From: Pseudomonadota bacterium
GTDB lineage: Bacteria > Pseudomonadota > Gammaproteobacteria > Burkholderiales > Burkholderiaceae_C
Direction of reading: 5' to 3'
Length of the DNA: 35,245 nt
Assembly: GCA_963204815.1 (NCBI GenBank)
Contig: CAUJHQ010000043.1
Span: 1-35,245 of the forward strand
Part shown: in pieces, positions 16,208 to 24,410 of the stretch
Layout: each line of letters begins with the position of its first letter
Position numbering within the stretch: position 1 is the stretch's first letter
Made by a program: the position numbers and the translations under genes
Notes under the pieces: generated by a model
Seen by the model: only the letters and a program-made list of their open reading frames with translations
Databases searched by the model: none
What the model was told of the DNA's origin: nothing

Positions 16208-16728
16208 GCGTCGGCCGGCGCCGTCGACGCGCCGGTGCCCAGCGCGCGCTGCATCAGCACGACGTCGAGCCAGCGCCCGAACTTCCAGCCCGACGCCTTC
16301 AGCACGCCGGTGTGCTCGAAGCCGAGCGCACGGTGCACGCCGATCGAGCCGCCGTTCGCCGAATCGCCGATCACCGCCAGCATCTGGCGCGCGCCGGCCG
16401 CTTCGCAGCGCGCCATCAGTTCGGCCAGCAGCAGGCGGCCGACGCCGCGGCCGCGCGCGTCATCGGCGAGGTAGATCGAATCTTCCAGGCAGAAGCGGTA
16501 GGCACGGCGCGGGCGGAAGTGGTTGGCGTACGCGTAGCCGAGCACGCGGCCGGCGTCCTCTGCGACGAGCCAGGGCAGGCCCTTGTCGAGCACGTCGGCG
16601 CGGCGGCGTGCCATCTCGGCGGCGTCCGGCGCCTCCAGTTCGAAGGTGCCGGTGCCGTGCTGCACGGCGTGGGCGTAGATCGCCGTAATGGCGGGCAGAT
16701 CGGCGTCGGTGCTGGGGCGGAGGATCAC
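16204..16728 (-). CDS. GNAT family N-acetyltransferase
   Basis: A 174-residue acetyl-CoA-dependent acetyltransferase of the phosphinothricin-acetyltransferase-like group. The opening ILRPSTDADLPAITAIYAHAV and HGTGTFELEAP are typical. The acetyl-CoA pyrophosphate loop is ARGRGVGRLLLAELM, and GDSANGGSIGVHRALGFEHTG follows. The GTG at 16728 gives the family-like N-terminus; another in-frame GTG at 16788 would add 20 poorly conserved residues and run across the rpsP promoter. The substrate is unknown, possibly amino acids or their analogues. It is coupled to the TM2 gene downstream. Confidence 0.88.
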   Translation of the reverse strand: MILRPSTDADLPAITAIYAHAVQHGTGTFELEAPDAAEMARRRADVLDKGLPWLVAEDAGRVLGYAYANHFRPRRAYRFCLEDSIYLADDARGRGVGRLLLAELMARCEAAGARQMLAVIGDSANGGSIGVHRALGFEHTGVLKASGWKFGRWLDVVLMQRALGTGASTAPADA

Positions 16729-16766
16729 GGGGCGGGGGCAGGGCAGGCGAGAGAAGCGTTCGAGTT

Positions 16767-16772
16767 TATAAT
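16767..16772 (+). promoter_or_regulatory. Consensus -10 element of the rpsP operon
   Basis: A perfect TATAAT lies 132 bases upstream of rpsP and leaves a predicted leader of roughly 125 bases. No consensus -35 is visible. Confidence 0.65.
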
Positions 16773-16783
16773 GCGCGGTTTTC

Positions 16784-16871
16784 GGCACCGGTCGTCTGCA
16801 AATGCCGCAGCGGCGTATCTACGGGGCCGATCCCCTTGACCGAGCGCCTCGGACGTGTCCCCGGCGGTGCC
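16784..16871 (+). other. Possible structured leader of rpsP
   Basis: GGCACCG (16784-16790) is exactly complementary to CGGTGCC (16865-16871), which would close a structure of about 88 bases that starts near the predicted transcription start. An inner GGGG/CCCC pairing is possible around 16821-16834. The rpsP start has a clear GAGGAAA ribosome-binding site outside this element. Ribosomal protein operons often have autoregulatory leaders, but no known motif is recognised here. Confidence 0.35.
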
Positions 16872-16904
16872 TCGGCCGCAAGCTGAGTACCGAGGAAACC
16901 CAAC

Positions 16905-17153
16905 ATGGTCGTGATCCGTCTGGCCCGCGGCGGCGCGAAGAAGCGCCCCTTCTACAACATCGTCGTCGCCGATTCGCGCGAGCGCCGCGACGGCCGCTTC
17001 ATCGAACGCGTCGGCTTCTACAACCCGATGGCCGCCGGCGCCGAGCAGCCGCTGCGCCTGGCGCTCGACCGCGTCACCTACTGGGCCGGTGTCGGCGCCC
17101 AGCTGTCGCCCACCGTGGCGCGCCTGGTCGACCAGGCCAAGAAGGCGGCCTGA
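16905..17153 (+). CDS. rpsP: 30S ribosomal protein S16
   Basis: An 82-residue protein of the 30S subunit. [25 protein letters not shown], then [15 protein letters not shown] and SPTVARLV, cover the whole family pattern. A good ribosome-binding site (GAGGAAA) precedes the ATG. First gene of the rpsP-rimM-trmD-rplS operon; its TGA shares a base with the rimM ATG (TGATG). Confidence 0.98.
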   Translation: MVVIRLARGGAKKRPFYNIVVADSRERRDGRFIERVGFYNPMAAGAEQPLRLALDRVTYWAGVGAQLSPTVARLVDQAKKAA

Positions 17154-17710
17154 TGTCCCTCGCGGCGGCCGAGCCGTCGCGGCCCGAGGATGCCGTCGAA
17201 GTCGGCCGCATCCTCGGCGCCTGGGGGGTGAAGGGCGGCCTCAAGGTCAAGCCCTTCTCGTCGGACCCGCAGGCGCTGTTCTCCAGCAAGCGCTGGTTCC
17301 TGGAACCTTCCGAGGCCAAGCCGGGGCACACCGTGCCGCCGTTGCTGCGCGTGCGCTCGGCGCGCGAGCAGGGCGACACCGTGGTCGCGGTCTGCGAAGA
17401 CCTGGACGACCGCGATGCCGCCGAGAAGCTGGCCGGTGCACGCGTCTTCATCGCGCGCTCGAGCTTCCCGACGCCCGACGAGGGCGAGTTCTACTGGGTC
17501 GACCTCATCGGCCTGGCGGTGCGCAACCGCGAAGGCGTGGCGCTCGGCGACGTGGTCGGCCTCATCGAGACGGGCCCCCACTGCGTGCTGCGCATCCAGC
17601 CTGCCGACCCGAAGGCCGGCGAAGTCCTGGTGCCTTTCGTCGACGCCTACGTCGATGCGGTCGACCGCGAGGCGCGCACGATCGTCGTCGACTGGCAGGC
17701 CGACTACTGA
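17153..17710 (+). CDS. rimM: Ribosome maturation factor RimM
   Basis: A 185-residue protein that binds S19 and helps mature the 30S head. The RimM N domain (about 15-100) has [21 protein letters not shown], and the C-terminal PRC barrel (about 105-180) has [13 protein letters not shown], then [12 protein letters not shown] and [12 protein letters not shown]. The frame is open far upstream, but the ATG at 17153, in TGATG with rpsP, fits both family length and coupling. Confidence 0.96.
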   Translation: MSLAAAEPSRPEDAVEVGRILGAWGVKGGLKVKPFSSDPQALFSSKRWFLEPSEAKPGHTVPPLLRVRSAREQGDTVVAVCEDLDDRDAAEKLAGARVFIARSSFPTPDEGEFYWVDLIGLAVRNREGVALGDVVGLIETGPHCVLRIQPADPKAGEVLVPFVDAYVDAVDREARTIVVDWQADY

Positions 17711-17724
17711 CGCCCCTGCGCGCG

Positions 17725-18477
17725 ATGCGCTTCGACGTCGTCACGCTGTTCCCCGAACTGTTCACGCCGCACCTCGAGAGCGGCGTGACGCGGCGCGCCT
17801 TCGGGCCCGGCGGCGGCATCGACCTGAAGCTCTGGCCGCTGCGCGACTTCGCCGACGACGCCTACCGCCGCGTCGATGACCGGCCGTACGGCGGCGGCCC
17901 CGGCATGGTGATGCTGGCCGAGCCGCTGCTGCGCGCGCTGGACGCCGTGCAGGCCGCGCGCGGCGCGCCCGCGCCCGTGGTGCATTTCACGCCCACCGGC
18001 CGCCGCCTCGACCAGGCGCTCGTGAACGAGTTCGCGGCCGGCCCCGGCGCGGTGCTGCTCTGCGGCCGCTACGAAGGCATCGACCAGCGTTTCATCGACC
18101 GCCGCGTGACGCACGAACTGAGCCTGGGCGACTTCGTGCTGTCCGGCGGCGAACTGCCGGCGCTGGTGCTGCTGGACGCGGTGGCGCGGCTGCAGGACGG
18201 CGTGCTGAACGCACCGTCGCACCAGCAGGACAGCTTCTCCGACGGCCTGCTCGAGGGCCCGGCCTACAGCCGCCCGGAACGGCTGGCGGTCGACGGCGAA
18301 GAGCTGGCGGTGCCGCCGGTGCTGCTGTCGGGCCACCACGGCGAGATCGCGCGCTGGCGGCGCGAGCGTTCGCTGGAGCTGACCGCGCGCCGCCGCCCCG
18401 ACCTGATCGCGGCCGCCCGTGCCGCCGGCCGGCTGAGCAAGCCGGACGAGAAGTTCCTCGCCGGCCTCGGGCTATAA
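17725..18477 (+). CDS. trmD: tRNA (guanine-N1)-methyltransferase
   Basis: A 250-residue SPOUT methyltransferase that makes m1G37 in tRNAs with G36, preventing +1 frameshifting. It begins [13 protein letters not shown], with [14 protein letters not shown], then [13 protein letters not shown] and [12 protein letters not shown] of the trefoil-knot AdoMet site, and PEHYTRP-equivalent GPAYSRPE. The ATG at 17725 follows the rimM stop by 14 bases. The terminal TAA is part of a TATAAT sequence that probably serves rplS. Confidence 0.97.
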   Translation: MRFDVVTLFPELFTPHLESGVTRRAFGPGGGIDLKLWPLRDFADDAYRRVDDRPYGGGPGMVMLAEPLLRALDAVQAARGAPAPVVHFTPTGRRLDQALVNEFAAGPGAVLLCGRYEGIDQRFIDRRVTHELSLGDFVLSGGELPALVLLDAVARLQDGVLNAPSHQQDSFSDGLLEGPAYSRPERLAVDGEELAVPPVLLSGHHGEIARWRRERSLELTARRRPDLIAAARAAGRLSKPDEKFLAGLGL

Positions 18478-18478
18478 T
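18473..18478 (+). promoter_or_regulatory. -10 element of rplS inside the trmD stop codon
   Basis: The last trmD sense codon (CTA), the stop (TAA) and the next base spell TATAAT. It would give rplS its own promoter with a leader of roughly 85-90 bases, allowing L19 to be made in larger amounts than TrmD. No clear -35 is visible. Confidence 0.5.
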
Positions 18479-18572
18479 CATCGGCTTTTCGATCCTCTGC
18501 CGGGTATAGCGTGGCCCCTGTGCCGCGCAAGACGTCCAAACCCAGCCCGCGCAAGATCGCACCGGAGAAACC

Positions 18573-18926
18573 GTGGACCTCATCGCCACCCTCGAGCAGG
18601 AAGAAATTGCTCGCCTGAACAAGACCATCCCGGCCTTCGCCCCCGGCGACACCGTGATCGTCAACGTCAACGTCGTCGAAGGCACGCGCAAGCGCGTGCA
18701 GGCCTACGAAGGCGTTGTCATCGCCAAGCGCAACCGCGGCCTCAACAGCAGCTTCATCGTGCGCAAGGTCTCCAGCGGCGAAGGCGTGGAACGCACGTTC
18801 CAGCTCTACAGCCCGCTGATCGCCAGCATCGAAGTGAAGCGCCGCGGCGACGTGCGCCGCGCCAAGCTGTACTTCCTGCGCGAGCGCAGCGGCAAGTCGG
18901 CGCGCATCAAGGAAAAGCTGTCCTGA
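18573..18926 (+). CDS. rplS: 50S ribosomal protein L19
   Basis: A 117-residue protein at the 30S-50S interface. It contains [53 protein letters not shown], and [41 protein letters not shown], each diagnostic of L19. The start is a GTG preceded by a clear GGAGAAA ribosome-binding site. Its stop overlaps the Nudix gene start (TGATG). Confidence 0.98.
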   Translation: MDLIATLEQEEIARLNKTIPAFAPGDTVIVNVNVVEGTRKRVQAYEGVVIAKRNRGLNSSFIVRKVSSGEGVERTFQLYSPLIASIEVKRRGDVRRAKLYFLRERSGKSARIKEKLS

Positions 18927-19606
18927 TGAGTGCGGGCAGGACGCTTCCACGCATCCTGCACCCGCAGTCGGTCCCGCTGGCCGGGACCGACGCCCACCTC
19001 GCCCCTGTTCCGTCCGACCGTCTGCAGCCCGAGTGGCTGCGTCGGCGCTTTGCCGCGCCGCCGGCCTGGCAGCCGGAGCACGAAGGCGACGGCCGCTTCC
19101 TCTTCGACCGCGAACCGGCGCAGGCGTCGGTGCTGGTGCCGCTGGTGCAGCGCGAGACCGGCCTCTCGGTGTTGCTGACGCAGCGTACCGCGCACCTGCG
19201 CGATCACGCCGGCCAGATCAGCTTTCCTGGCGGGCGCGTCGAGGACCACGACGCCGACGCCGTGGCCACCGCGCTGCGCGAAGCCGAGGAAGAGGTCGGC
19301 CTGGCGCACCGGCATGTCGACGTCATCGGCCAGATGCCGCCGTACACCACGGTGACGCGCTTCGTCGTCACGCCGGTGGTGGCGCTGGTCGAACCGCGCT
19401 TCGAGCTCAAGCTCGACGCGTTCGAGGTCGCTGAAGCGTTCGAGGTGCCGCTCGAGTTCCTGATGACGCCGGCGAACCACCGCCGCCACCGCTACGCCTA
19501 CGAAGGCGGCGAGCGCGAGTTCCTGTCGATGCCGTACGGCGACCACTTCATCTGGGGCGCCACCGCCTCGATGCTGCGCAACCTGTACCGCTTCCTCAGC
19601 GCCTGA
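18926..19606 (+). CDS. NudL-type CoA pyrophosphatase (Nudix hydrolase)
   Basis: A 226-residue Nudix enzyme. It carries the UPF0035/CoA-pyrophosphatase signature LLTQRTAHLRDHAGQISFPGG just before the Nudix box, which ends ALREAEEEVGL. This combination indicates cleavage of CoA or its derivatives to phosphopantetheine and 3',5'-ADP. As usual in this subfamily, the first part of the Nudix box deviates from the general consensus. It is coupled to rplS through TGATG, an arrangement often seen in Burkholderiales. Confidence 0.9.
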   Translation: MSAGRTLPRILHPQSVPLAGTDAHLAPVPSDRLQPEWLRRRFAAPPAWQPEHEGDGRFLFDREPAQASVLVPLVQRETGLSVLLTQRTAHLRDHAGQISFPGGRVEDHDADAVATALREAEEEVGLAHRHVDVIGQMPPYTTVTRFVVTPVVALVEPRFELKLDAFEVAEAFEVPLEFLMTPANHRRHRYAYEGGEREFLSMPYGDHFIWGATASMLRNLYRFLSA

Positions 19607-19628
19607 CCGCGCGCTGAACCCCGGTCGC

Positions 19629-19634
19629 TATCAT
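19629..19634 (+). promoter_or_regulatory. -10-like element for the CobD/CbiB-like gene
   Basis: TATCAT ends eight bases before the ATG at 19643, so a transcript from here would have nearly no leader. Its position in the 36-base gap after the Nudix gene and the absence of a Shine-Dalgarno sequence are consistent with leaderless expression. Confidence 0.4.
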
Positions 19635-19642
19635 CGCGGCCG

Positions 19643-20632
19643 ATGAGTTTCTTCGCCGTCCTGTTCGCCCTGCTGCTCGAGCAGCTGAAGCCGCTGCCGC
19701 GCGACAACTGGATCCACCACACGCTGGTGTCCTGGGTCGGCTGGACGAGCCGCAACTTCGACGCCGGCAAGCCGCACCACCAGATCGTCGTCTGGTGCAT
19801 CGCCGTGCTCGGGCCGGCGCTGCTGGTCGGCCTGGCCTACTTCATGATCGGCCGCTTCAGCCTGCTGCTGGCGCTGGCCTTCGACGTCGCGCTGCTGTAC
19901 CTGACGCTGGGCTTCCGCCAGTTCAGCCACTACTTCACCGACATCCGCGACGCGCTCGACCGCGGCGACGAGAACGCGGCGCGCGCCAAGCTCGCCGAAT
20001 GGCGCCACCTCGACGCCAGCGAACTGCCGCGCACCGAGGTCCTGCGCCACGTGATCGAGCACGCGCTGCTGGCGGCGCACCGGCATGTGTTCGGCGTCTT
20101 CTTCTGGTTCGTCGTGCTGTCGGCGCTGGGCCTGGGGCCGATGGGTGCGGTGCTCTACCGCATGGCCGAGTTCGCGAGCCGCTACTGGGGCTTCCGCCAC
20201 CGCACGCTGGAGGCGCCCGCGAACGACGAGCTGTTCGCGCTGTCGCGAAAGCTGTTCGGTTGGATCGACCACGTGCCGGCGCGTCTCACGGCCTTCGGCT
20301 TCGCGGTGGTCGGCAATTTCGAGGAAGCCGTGGCGGGCTGGCGGCGCGACGCCGGGCTCTGGCAGCACGCCAACGAGGGCATCATCCTCGCCGCCGCCGC
20401 CGGCGCCGTCGGCGTGCAACTCGGCGGCAGTGCTGCGCCCGGCGTGACGCCCGACCGTTCCAAGACCTTCACCGCCGGTGCCGACGCGGCTGCCGTCGAT
20501 GCCGAAGGGTCCACCGGCGGCGCGCCGCCGCAGCTGGGCCACCTGCAGAGCGTGGTCGGCCTCGTCTGGCGCTCGGTGGTGCTGTGGATGCTGCTGGTGG
20601 CCCTGCTGACGCTGGCCAACGTGCTCGGCTGA
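19643..20632 (+). CDS. CobD/CbiB-family membrane protein
   Basis: A 329-residue protein with hydrophobic segments near residues 3-15, 50-90, 145-170 and 300-328. It matches the betaproteobacterial CobD/CbiB-like family (also likened to AmpE): the opening FALLLEQLKPLPRDNW, then GFRQFSHYFTDIRDAL, and RLTAFGFAVVGNFEEAV-WR, where true CbiB has a similar R-T-FAL-GDFE motif. True CbiB makes adenosylcobinamide. No other cobalamin gene is nearby, so that function is not assigned here. It is in a typical rplS-nudix-cobD order. Confidence 0.82.
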   Translation: MSFFAVLFALLLEQLKPLPRDNWIHHTLVSWVGWTSRNFDAGKPHHQIVVWCIAVLGPALLVGLAYFMIGRFSLLLALAFDVALLYLTLGFRQFSHYFTDIRDALDRGDENAARAKLAEWRHLDASELPRTEVLRHVIEHALLAAHRHVFGVFFWFVVLSALGLGPMGAVLYRMAEFASRYWGFRHRTLEAPANDELFALSRKLFGWIDHVPARLTAFGFAVVGNFEEAVAGWRRDAGLWQHANEGIILAAAAGAVGVQLGGSAAPGVTPDRSKTFTAGADAAAVDAEGSTGGAPPQLGHLQSVVGLVWRSVVLWMLLVALLTLANVLG

Positions 20633-20645
20633 TCCCGGCGCGCGC

Positions 20646-21545
20646 CTACCAGCGCTTCGTCGACAGTTCCTCGAACAGCTCGCCGTAGATGCGATAGCGG
20701 CTGGGGGCGATGTCGCCGCGCTCCAGCGCCGCGCGCACGCCGCAGCCCGGCTCGTGGCGATGGCTGCAGTTGTGGAAGCGGCAGTCGCCCAGGTGGGCGG
20801 CGAAGTCCGGCATCAGCGTGGCGAGCGCGGCGGGCTCGATCTGGCGCAGGCCGAACTCCTGGAAGCCGGGCGAGTCGAGCAGCGCGCCCGAGCGTTCAGC
20901 GTCGAGCCAGTACCACGTGGTGGTGGTGGTGGTGTGGCGGCCGCTGTTGAGCGCCTGCGAGATCTCGCCCACCTGCGCCGCGGCCTCCGGCACCAGCAGG
21001 TTGATCAGCGTGCTCTTGCCCATGCCGCTGGGGCCCAGCACCAGCGTCGTCCTGCCGGCGAGCTTCGGCCCGAGGGTGGTGCGGGCGCCGTCGCGGTCGG
21101 CCTTGAGCGCCATCTCGACCACCTCGACGCCCATCGCGCGGTACGGTGCCAGCCGTTCGCGCGCGTTCGCCGCGGCGGGCAGGTCGATCTTGTTGAGGCC
21201 GATGACCACCGGGATGTCGGCCTGGCCGGCGGCGATGAGCGAGCGCGCGAGCTGCGACTCGCTGAACATCGGCTCGCCGGCCACCAGCACGAGGATCTGG
21301 TCGAGGTTGGCCGCGAAGGACTTGGTGCGCCATTCGTCCTGCCGGAACAGCAGGTTGCGGCGCGGCTCCAGGTGCTCGATGACGCCTTCGTCGCCGGTGG
21401 CGAGCCAGCGCACGCGGTCGCCGACGACGAGCTCGCTCTTCTTGCCGCGCGGGTGGCACAGCACGCGCGTGCCGTCGGGCGTCTCGACGACGACGTGGCG
21501 GCCGTGCGCCGCCACCACCAGGCCGAGGTCGAGCGCCTCGGCCAA
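20646..21545 (-). CDS. rsgA: Ribosome small subunit-dependent GTPase A
   Basis: A 299-residue circularly permuted GTPase that acts in late 30S maturation. An OB fold (about 5-70) is followed by the GTPase motifs in permuted order: G4 NKID, G1 GPSGMGKST, G2-like GRHTTTTTT, then G3 DSPGFQEFGL. The C-terminal zinc finger has CRFHNCSHRHEPGC, with three Cys and one His. The start appears to be a rare TTG at 21545, one base after the stop of the upstream protease gene; no ATG or GTG lies close enough to give the full OB fold. A six-Thr run gives a GTG-repeat look to the plus strand. Confidence 0.94.
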   Translation of the reverse strand: MAEALDLGLVVAAHGRHVVVETPDGTRVLCHPRGKKSELVVGDRVRWLATGDEGVIEHLEPRRNLLFRQDEWRTKSFAANLDQILVLVAGEPMFSESQLARSLIAAGQADIPVVIGLNKIDLPAAANARERLAPYRAMGVEVVEMALKADRDGARTTLGPKLAGRTTLVLGPSGMGKSTLINLLVPEAAAQVGEISQALNSGRHTTTTTTWYWLDAERSGALLDSPGFQEFGLRQIEPAALATLMPDFAAHLGDCRFHNCSHRHEPGCGVRAALERGDIAPSRYRIYGELFEELSTKRW

Positions 21546-21546
21546 C

Positions 21547-22818
21547 TCAGCGCGCGCCCTGCGGCAGCGCGGCGAGGCGCTCGCCGGCCGGCGGATGCGA
21601 GTAGTAGAAGCGCACGTACAGCGGGTCCGGCGTCAGCGTGGCCGCGTTGTCCTCGTGCAGCTTCAGCAGCGCGTTCGCGAGGTCGCGGCCATCGGCCTGC
21701 TGGCAGGCGTAGGCGTCGGCCTCGAACTCGTGGCGGCGCGAGAAGTGCGCCAGCAGCGGCGAGACGAAGAACGTGAACGGCGGCAGCGCCAGCATGAAGA
21801 GCAGCAGGGCCAGCGCGTCGTTCGGCGCGGCCATGTTCGGTGCCACGCCGAGCCCGGCGTAGAAGCCGCTCTGGCCGGCCAGCCAGCCCAGCAGCGCCAG
21901 GCCGGCCAGGCTCAGGCCGAAGATGCCGGCCATGCGCTTGACGACGTGGCGGCGCTTGAAGTGACCGAGCTCGTGCGCGAGCACGGCCTCCACCTCGCCG
22001 GGCGTCAGGCGTTCGAGCAGGGTGTCGAAGAACACCACGCGCTTGGCGGCGCCCAGGCCGGTGAAGTACGCGTTGGCGTGCGCCGAGCGGCGGCTGCCGT
22101 CCATCACGAAGAGGCCGCGCGCGGCGAAGCCGCAGCGCTGCATCAGCGCCTGCACGCGGGCCTTCAGCGCCTCGTCGGGCAGCGGGCTGAACTTGTTGAA
22201 GAGCGGGGCGATCACGGTCGGGTAGATCACCAGCAGCAGCAGGTTGAAGCCGACCCACGCGACCCAGGCCCACAGCCACCACAGGCCGCCGGTGGCCTGC
22301 ATGATCCACAGCACCAGCGCGGCCAGCGGCAGGCCGATGACGGCACCGACCAGCGCGCCCTTGGCCAGGTCGGCGAGCCACAGGCCCATCGTCATGCGGT
22401 TGAAGCCGAAGCGCTGCTCGATGCGGAAGGCCGAGTACCACTCGAAGGGCAGGTCGATCACGGTGCCGATGACGACGAAGGCCGCCAGCAACGCCAGCTG
22501 GTAGACCATCGCGCCCGCGCCGGGCAGCAGCGCGTCGCGCAACACGGCGTTCAGCGCGTCGAGCCCGCCCAGCAGCGTCCAGCCCAGCAACACGGCGCTG
22601 CCGAAGGCGGTGGTCAGCAGGCCGAAGCGGCCCTTCGCGAGCGTGTAGTCGGCCGCCTTGCGGTGCGCTTCGGGCGTGACGGTGCCCACGAAGGCCGGCG
22701 GCACGTGGTCGCGGTGCTGCGCCACGTGGCGCATCTGGCGCGTCGCCAGCCAGAGCTTGAAGGCCAGCGAGGCGAGCAATGCGAACGCGAAGGCGGTCGT
22801 GACGGTCATGGCTTGCAT
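21547..22818 (-). CDS. M48 family (Ste24-like) zinc metalloprotease
   Basis: A 423-residue integral-membrane protease resembling Ste24/CAAX prenyl protease 1. It has multiple hydrophobic segments in the first 200 residues, [16 protein letters not shown], the zinc-binding helix HELGH (282-286) in [17 protein letters not shown], and the third ligand region [12 protein letters not shown]. In bacteria such enzymes probably act in membrane-protein quality control. The ATG at 22818 is used; a second ATG three codons later is equally plausible. It precedes rsgA with only a base between stop and start. Confidence 0.92.
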   Translation of the reverse strand: MQAMTVTTAFAFALLASLAFKLWLATRQMRHVAQHRDHVPPAFVGTVTPEAHRKAADYTLAKGRFGLLTTAFGSAVLLGWTLLGGLDALNAVLRDALLPGAGAMVYQLALLAAFVVIGTVIDLPFEWYSAFRIEQRFGFNRMTMGLWLADLAKGALVGAVIGLPLAALVLWIMQATGGLWWLWAWVAWVGFNLLLLVIYPTVIAPLFNKFSPLPDEALKARVQALMQRCGFAARGLFVMDGSRRSAHANAYFTGLGAAKRVVFFDTLLERLTPGEVEAVLAHELGHFKRRHVVKRMAGIFGLSLAGLALLGWLAGQSGFYAGLGVAPNMAAPNDALALLLFMLALPPFTFFVSPLLAHFSRRHEFEADAYACQQADGRDLANALLKLHEDNAATLTPDPLYVRFYYSHPPAGERLAALPQGAR

Positions 22819-22874
22819 GGGGGCGAAGTGTAGGCTTGGGCGAGAATCGCGGCCTCCGTTCCCGCGCCAAATCC

Positions 22875-23435
22875 ATGACCGACACCGTCCTCGCCGCCAG
22901 TGACCAGAACCTGATCTGGATCGACCTCGAAATGACCGGCCTGTACCCGGACACCGACCGCATCATCGAGGTCGCGGTGGTCGTCACCGACCCGCAGCTG
23001 ACGGTGCGCGTCGAAGGCCCGGTGTTCGCCGTGCACCAGAGCGACGCCGTGCTCGACGGCATGGACGCCTGGAACAAGGGCACGCACGGGCGCAGCGGCC
23101 TCATCGACCGCGTGAAGGCCAGCACGGTGGACGAGGCGGCGGCCGAGGCGCAGGTGATCGCCTTCCTGCAGAAGTACGTGCCCAAGGGCAAGAGCCCGAT
23201 GTGCGGCAACTCGATCTGCCAGGACCGCCGCTTCCTCGCCCGCACGATGCCGGCGCTGGAGGCCTTCTTCCACTACCGCAACGTCGACGTCAGCACGCTG
23301 AAGGAACTGGCGCGGCGCTGGAAGCCTTCGGCGCTGGAAGGCTTCAAGAAGGCCCAGGCCCACACCGCGCTCGCCGACATCCACGAGAGCATCGACGAGC
23401 TGCTGCACTACCGCGCGACGTTCCTCTCGGCCTGA
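22875..23435 (+). CDS. orn: Oligoribonuclease
   Basis: A 186-residue DEDDh 3'-5' exonuclease that degrades 2-5-nt RNAs and pGpG, closing c-di-GMP turnover. Exo I is [10 protein letters not shown], Exo II has [13 protein letters not shown], and Exo III is [15 protein letters not shown]. Length and motifs match Orn. It is divergent from the M48 protease gene and its end overlaps the convergent DUF2087 gene by 28 bases. Confidence 0.97.
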   Translation: MTDTVLAASDQNLIWIDLEMTGLYPDTDRIIEVAVVVTDPQLTVRVEGPVFAVHQSDAVLDGMDAWNKGTHGRSGLIDRVKASTVDEAAAEAQVIAFLQKYVPKGKSPMCGNSICQDRRFLARTMPALEAFFHYRNVDVSTLKELARRWKPSALEGFKKAQAHTALADIHESIDELLHYRATFLSA

Positions 23436-24016
23436 ACGGCCGCCGCCGGGCGCCGAACCGGCTTGCGCCGCTGCGCGCGCCAGGCCGCGAGCAGCGCCCG
23501 CGTCTCGTCGTCGGGGCGCGCCGGCAGCTTGCGGTATTCCGAGCAGTCGCTCTTGCGCGTCAGCAGCTGGTGGTTGATGAGCTCGCGGCGCAGCGTGACG
23601 TGGTCGTCGAAGGCGTTGGCGGCCTTCAGGATCGCGTTCACTTCCTTCTCGGTGTAGACGCGGCGCGCTTCGAACAGCGTCCACAGAACCCACATCGCGA
23701 GCTTCTGAACGGTGAACTTGTTCGGCCAGCGGATCAGGCGCCCGCGGCTGTCGAACTGCTGCAGCGCCTTGCGCGCGTTGGCCGAGAGCGGCTCCGGCGG
23801 CGGCCAGTCTTCGGGCGCCACCTCCGGCGGCGCCGGTGGCAGCGAGGCCGCCTTCAGCGCCTGGAAGTTGCGGTGCCCGGCGGCGCGCGCGATCAGGTTC
23901 AGCAACTCGACGTGGCCGGGTGGCTCGGTCGTGCTGCGGGCTTTCAGCCCGGCGCCGAGGGATCGGGCGAAGGCGGAAAGGTCGGGGGCCACGAAGGGCA
24001 GCGTCTCACGGGACAT
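23408..24016 (-). CDS. DUF2087-domain protein
   Basis: A 202-residue protein. The C-terminal half (about 95-180) is a DUF2087 domain: [20 protein letters not shown], then the [11 protein letters not shown] helix and [18 protein letters not shown], similar to winged-helix folds. The N-terminal part, including [20 protein letters not shown], is a separate helical motif often paired with it. The ATG at 24016 has a good GAGGAA ribosome-binding site; an in-frame GTG at 24037 is less likely. A DNA-binding regulatory role is plausible from the fold but unproven. Its end overlaps orn convergently. Confidence 0.82.
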   Translation of the reverse strand: MSRETLPFVAPDLSAFARSLGAGLKARSTTEPPGHVELLNLIARAAGHRNFQALKAASLPPAPPEVAPEDWPPPEPLSANARKALQQFDSRGRLIRWPNKFTVQKLAMWVLWTLFEARRVYTEKEVNAILKAANAFDDHVTLRRELINHQLLTRKSDCSEYRKLPARPDDETRALLAAWRAQRRKPVRRPAAAVQAERNVAR

Positions 24017-24220
24017 GGCGGTTCCTCGCTCGGGCACGTGCTGCGAGAGCCCTGTCGAACCAGGGCACCGGGGGCCGCCGACTTGCCGGTTCGAGCACTG
24101 CCCGTGAAGAGCCTGTCCGAAACCGATGAAACGATGCGAGGGCAGGTTTAGCTCGCGAAGCGGGCTTCGCGCGGCGACGCCTGGGTGAACTGCCGACCAG
24201 AGACGAAAGTGTAGCCGAGC
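24017..24220. other. Intergenic stretch with two inverted repeats
   Basis: No gene is visible between the DUF2087 start and the helicase promoter. GCCCTG-TCGAAC-CAGGGC (24049-24066) is a perfect 6-bp hairpin; its loop strand TCGAACC recurs inverted as GGTTCGA at 24088-24094. CGCGAAGC-GG-GCTTCGCG (24154-24171) is a perfect 8-bp palindrome. The latter could be an operator for one of the divergent genes. No T-run follows either, so neither is a clear terminator. Confidence 0.5.
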
Positions 24221-24249
24221 TTGGGAGAAACCCGAAAGTCGACTACACT
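24221..24249 (+). promoter_or_regulatory. Promoter of the DEAD-box helicase
   Basis: TTGGGA (24221-24226) and TACACT (24244-24249) at exactly 17-base spacing form the best-spaced sigma-70-type promoter in the window. The start point would be near 24256, leaving a leader of about 155 bases before the ATG. Confidence 0.65.
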
Positions 24250-24255
24250 CCGCAG

Positions 24256-24410
24256 CTTCGGCATTCGCATGGATGCCGTTCGCTCATCCCCTCTGACCTC
24301 TTCGTCGTCCCGCAACGGGACTCGCGTTTTCTCGGTTGGCGGCGATGCCGTCGCCGAAGGGCTCCACCGGAGTCCGGCGCGACATTTTGTTTTCTCCCGA
24401 AAGACGACGA
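24256..24410 (+). other. Long 5' leader of the helicase with hairpins
   Basis: The leader contains GTCCCG-CAA-CGGGAC (24307-24321), followed six bases on by TTTT, and then GGCGA-TGCCG-TCGCC (24341-24355). The first has some features of a weak attenuator. Long leaders on RNA helicase genes can serve cold or autoregulation, but no known motif is recognised. Confidence 0.4.

Noticed and set aside
16802..17152. An ATG in the rpsP leader in frame with rimM, suggesting an N-terminally extended RimM
   Set aside because: The extension overlaps rpsP in another frame and has no RimM-like sequence. The ATG at 17153 in TGATG with rpsP gives the normal length.
18511..18618. A 35-codon basic upstream ORF overlapping the rplS start
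   Set aside because: It starts with GTG, has no ribosome-binding site and overlaps rplS out of frame. The basic composition is probably a by-product of GC-rich sequence, so it is not supported as a gene.
19643..20632. Cobalamin biosynthesis role for the CobD/CbiB-like gene
   Set aside because: No other cobalamin gene or cobalamin riboswitch is seen nearby, and the betaproteobacterial family in this rplS-linked position is widespread regardless of B12 synthesis. The family name is kept without the function.
20917..20934. A GTG trinucleotide run resembling a microsatellite
   Set aside because: On the minus strand it encodes the Thr run of the conserved GRHTTT catalytic loop of RsgA, so coding constraint explains it.
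24049..24066. A hairpin with a GTTCGA loop on the minus strand, reminiscent of a tRNA T-arm
   Set aside because: The stem and loop are out of register for a T-arm and there is no acceptor, D or anticodon arm around it. No tRNA or attachment-site remnant can be supported.
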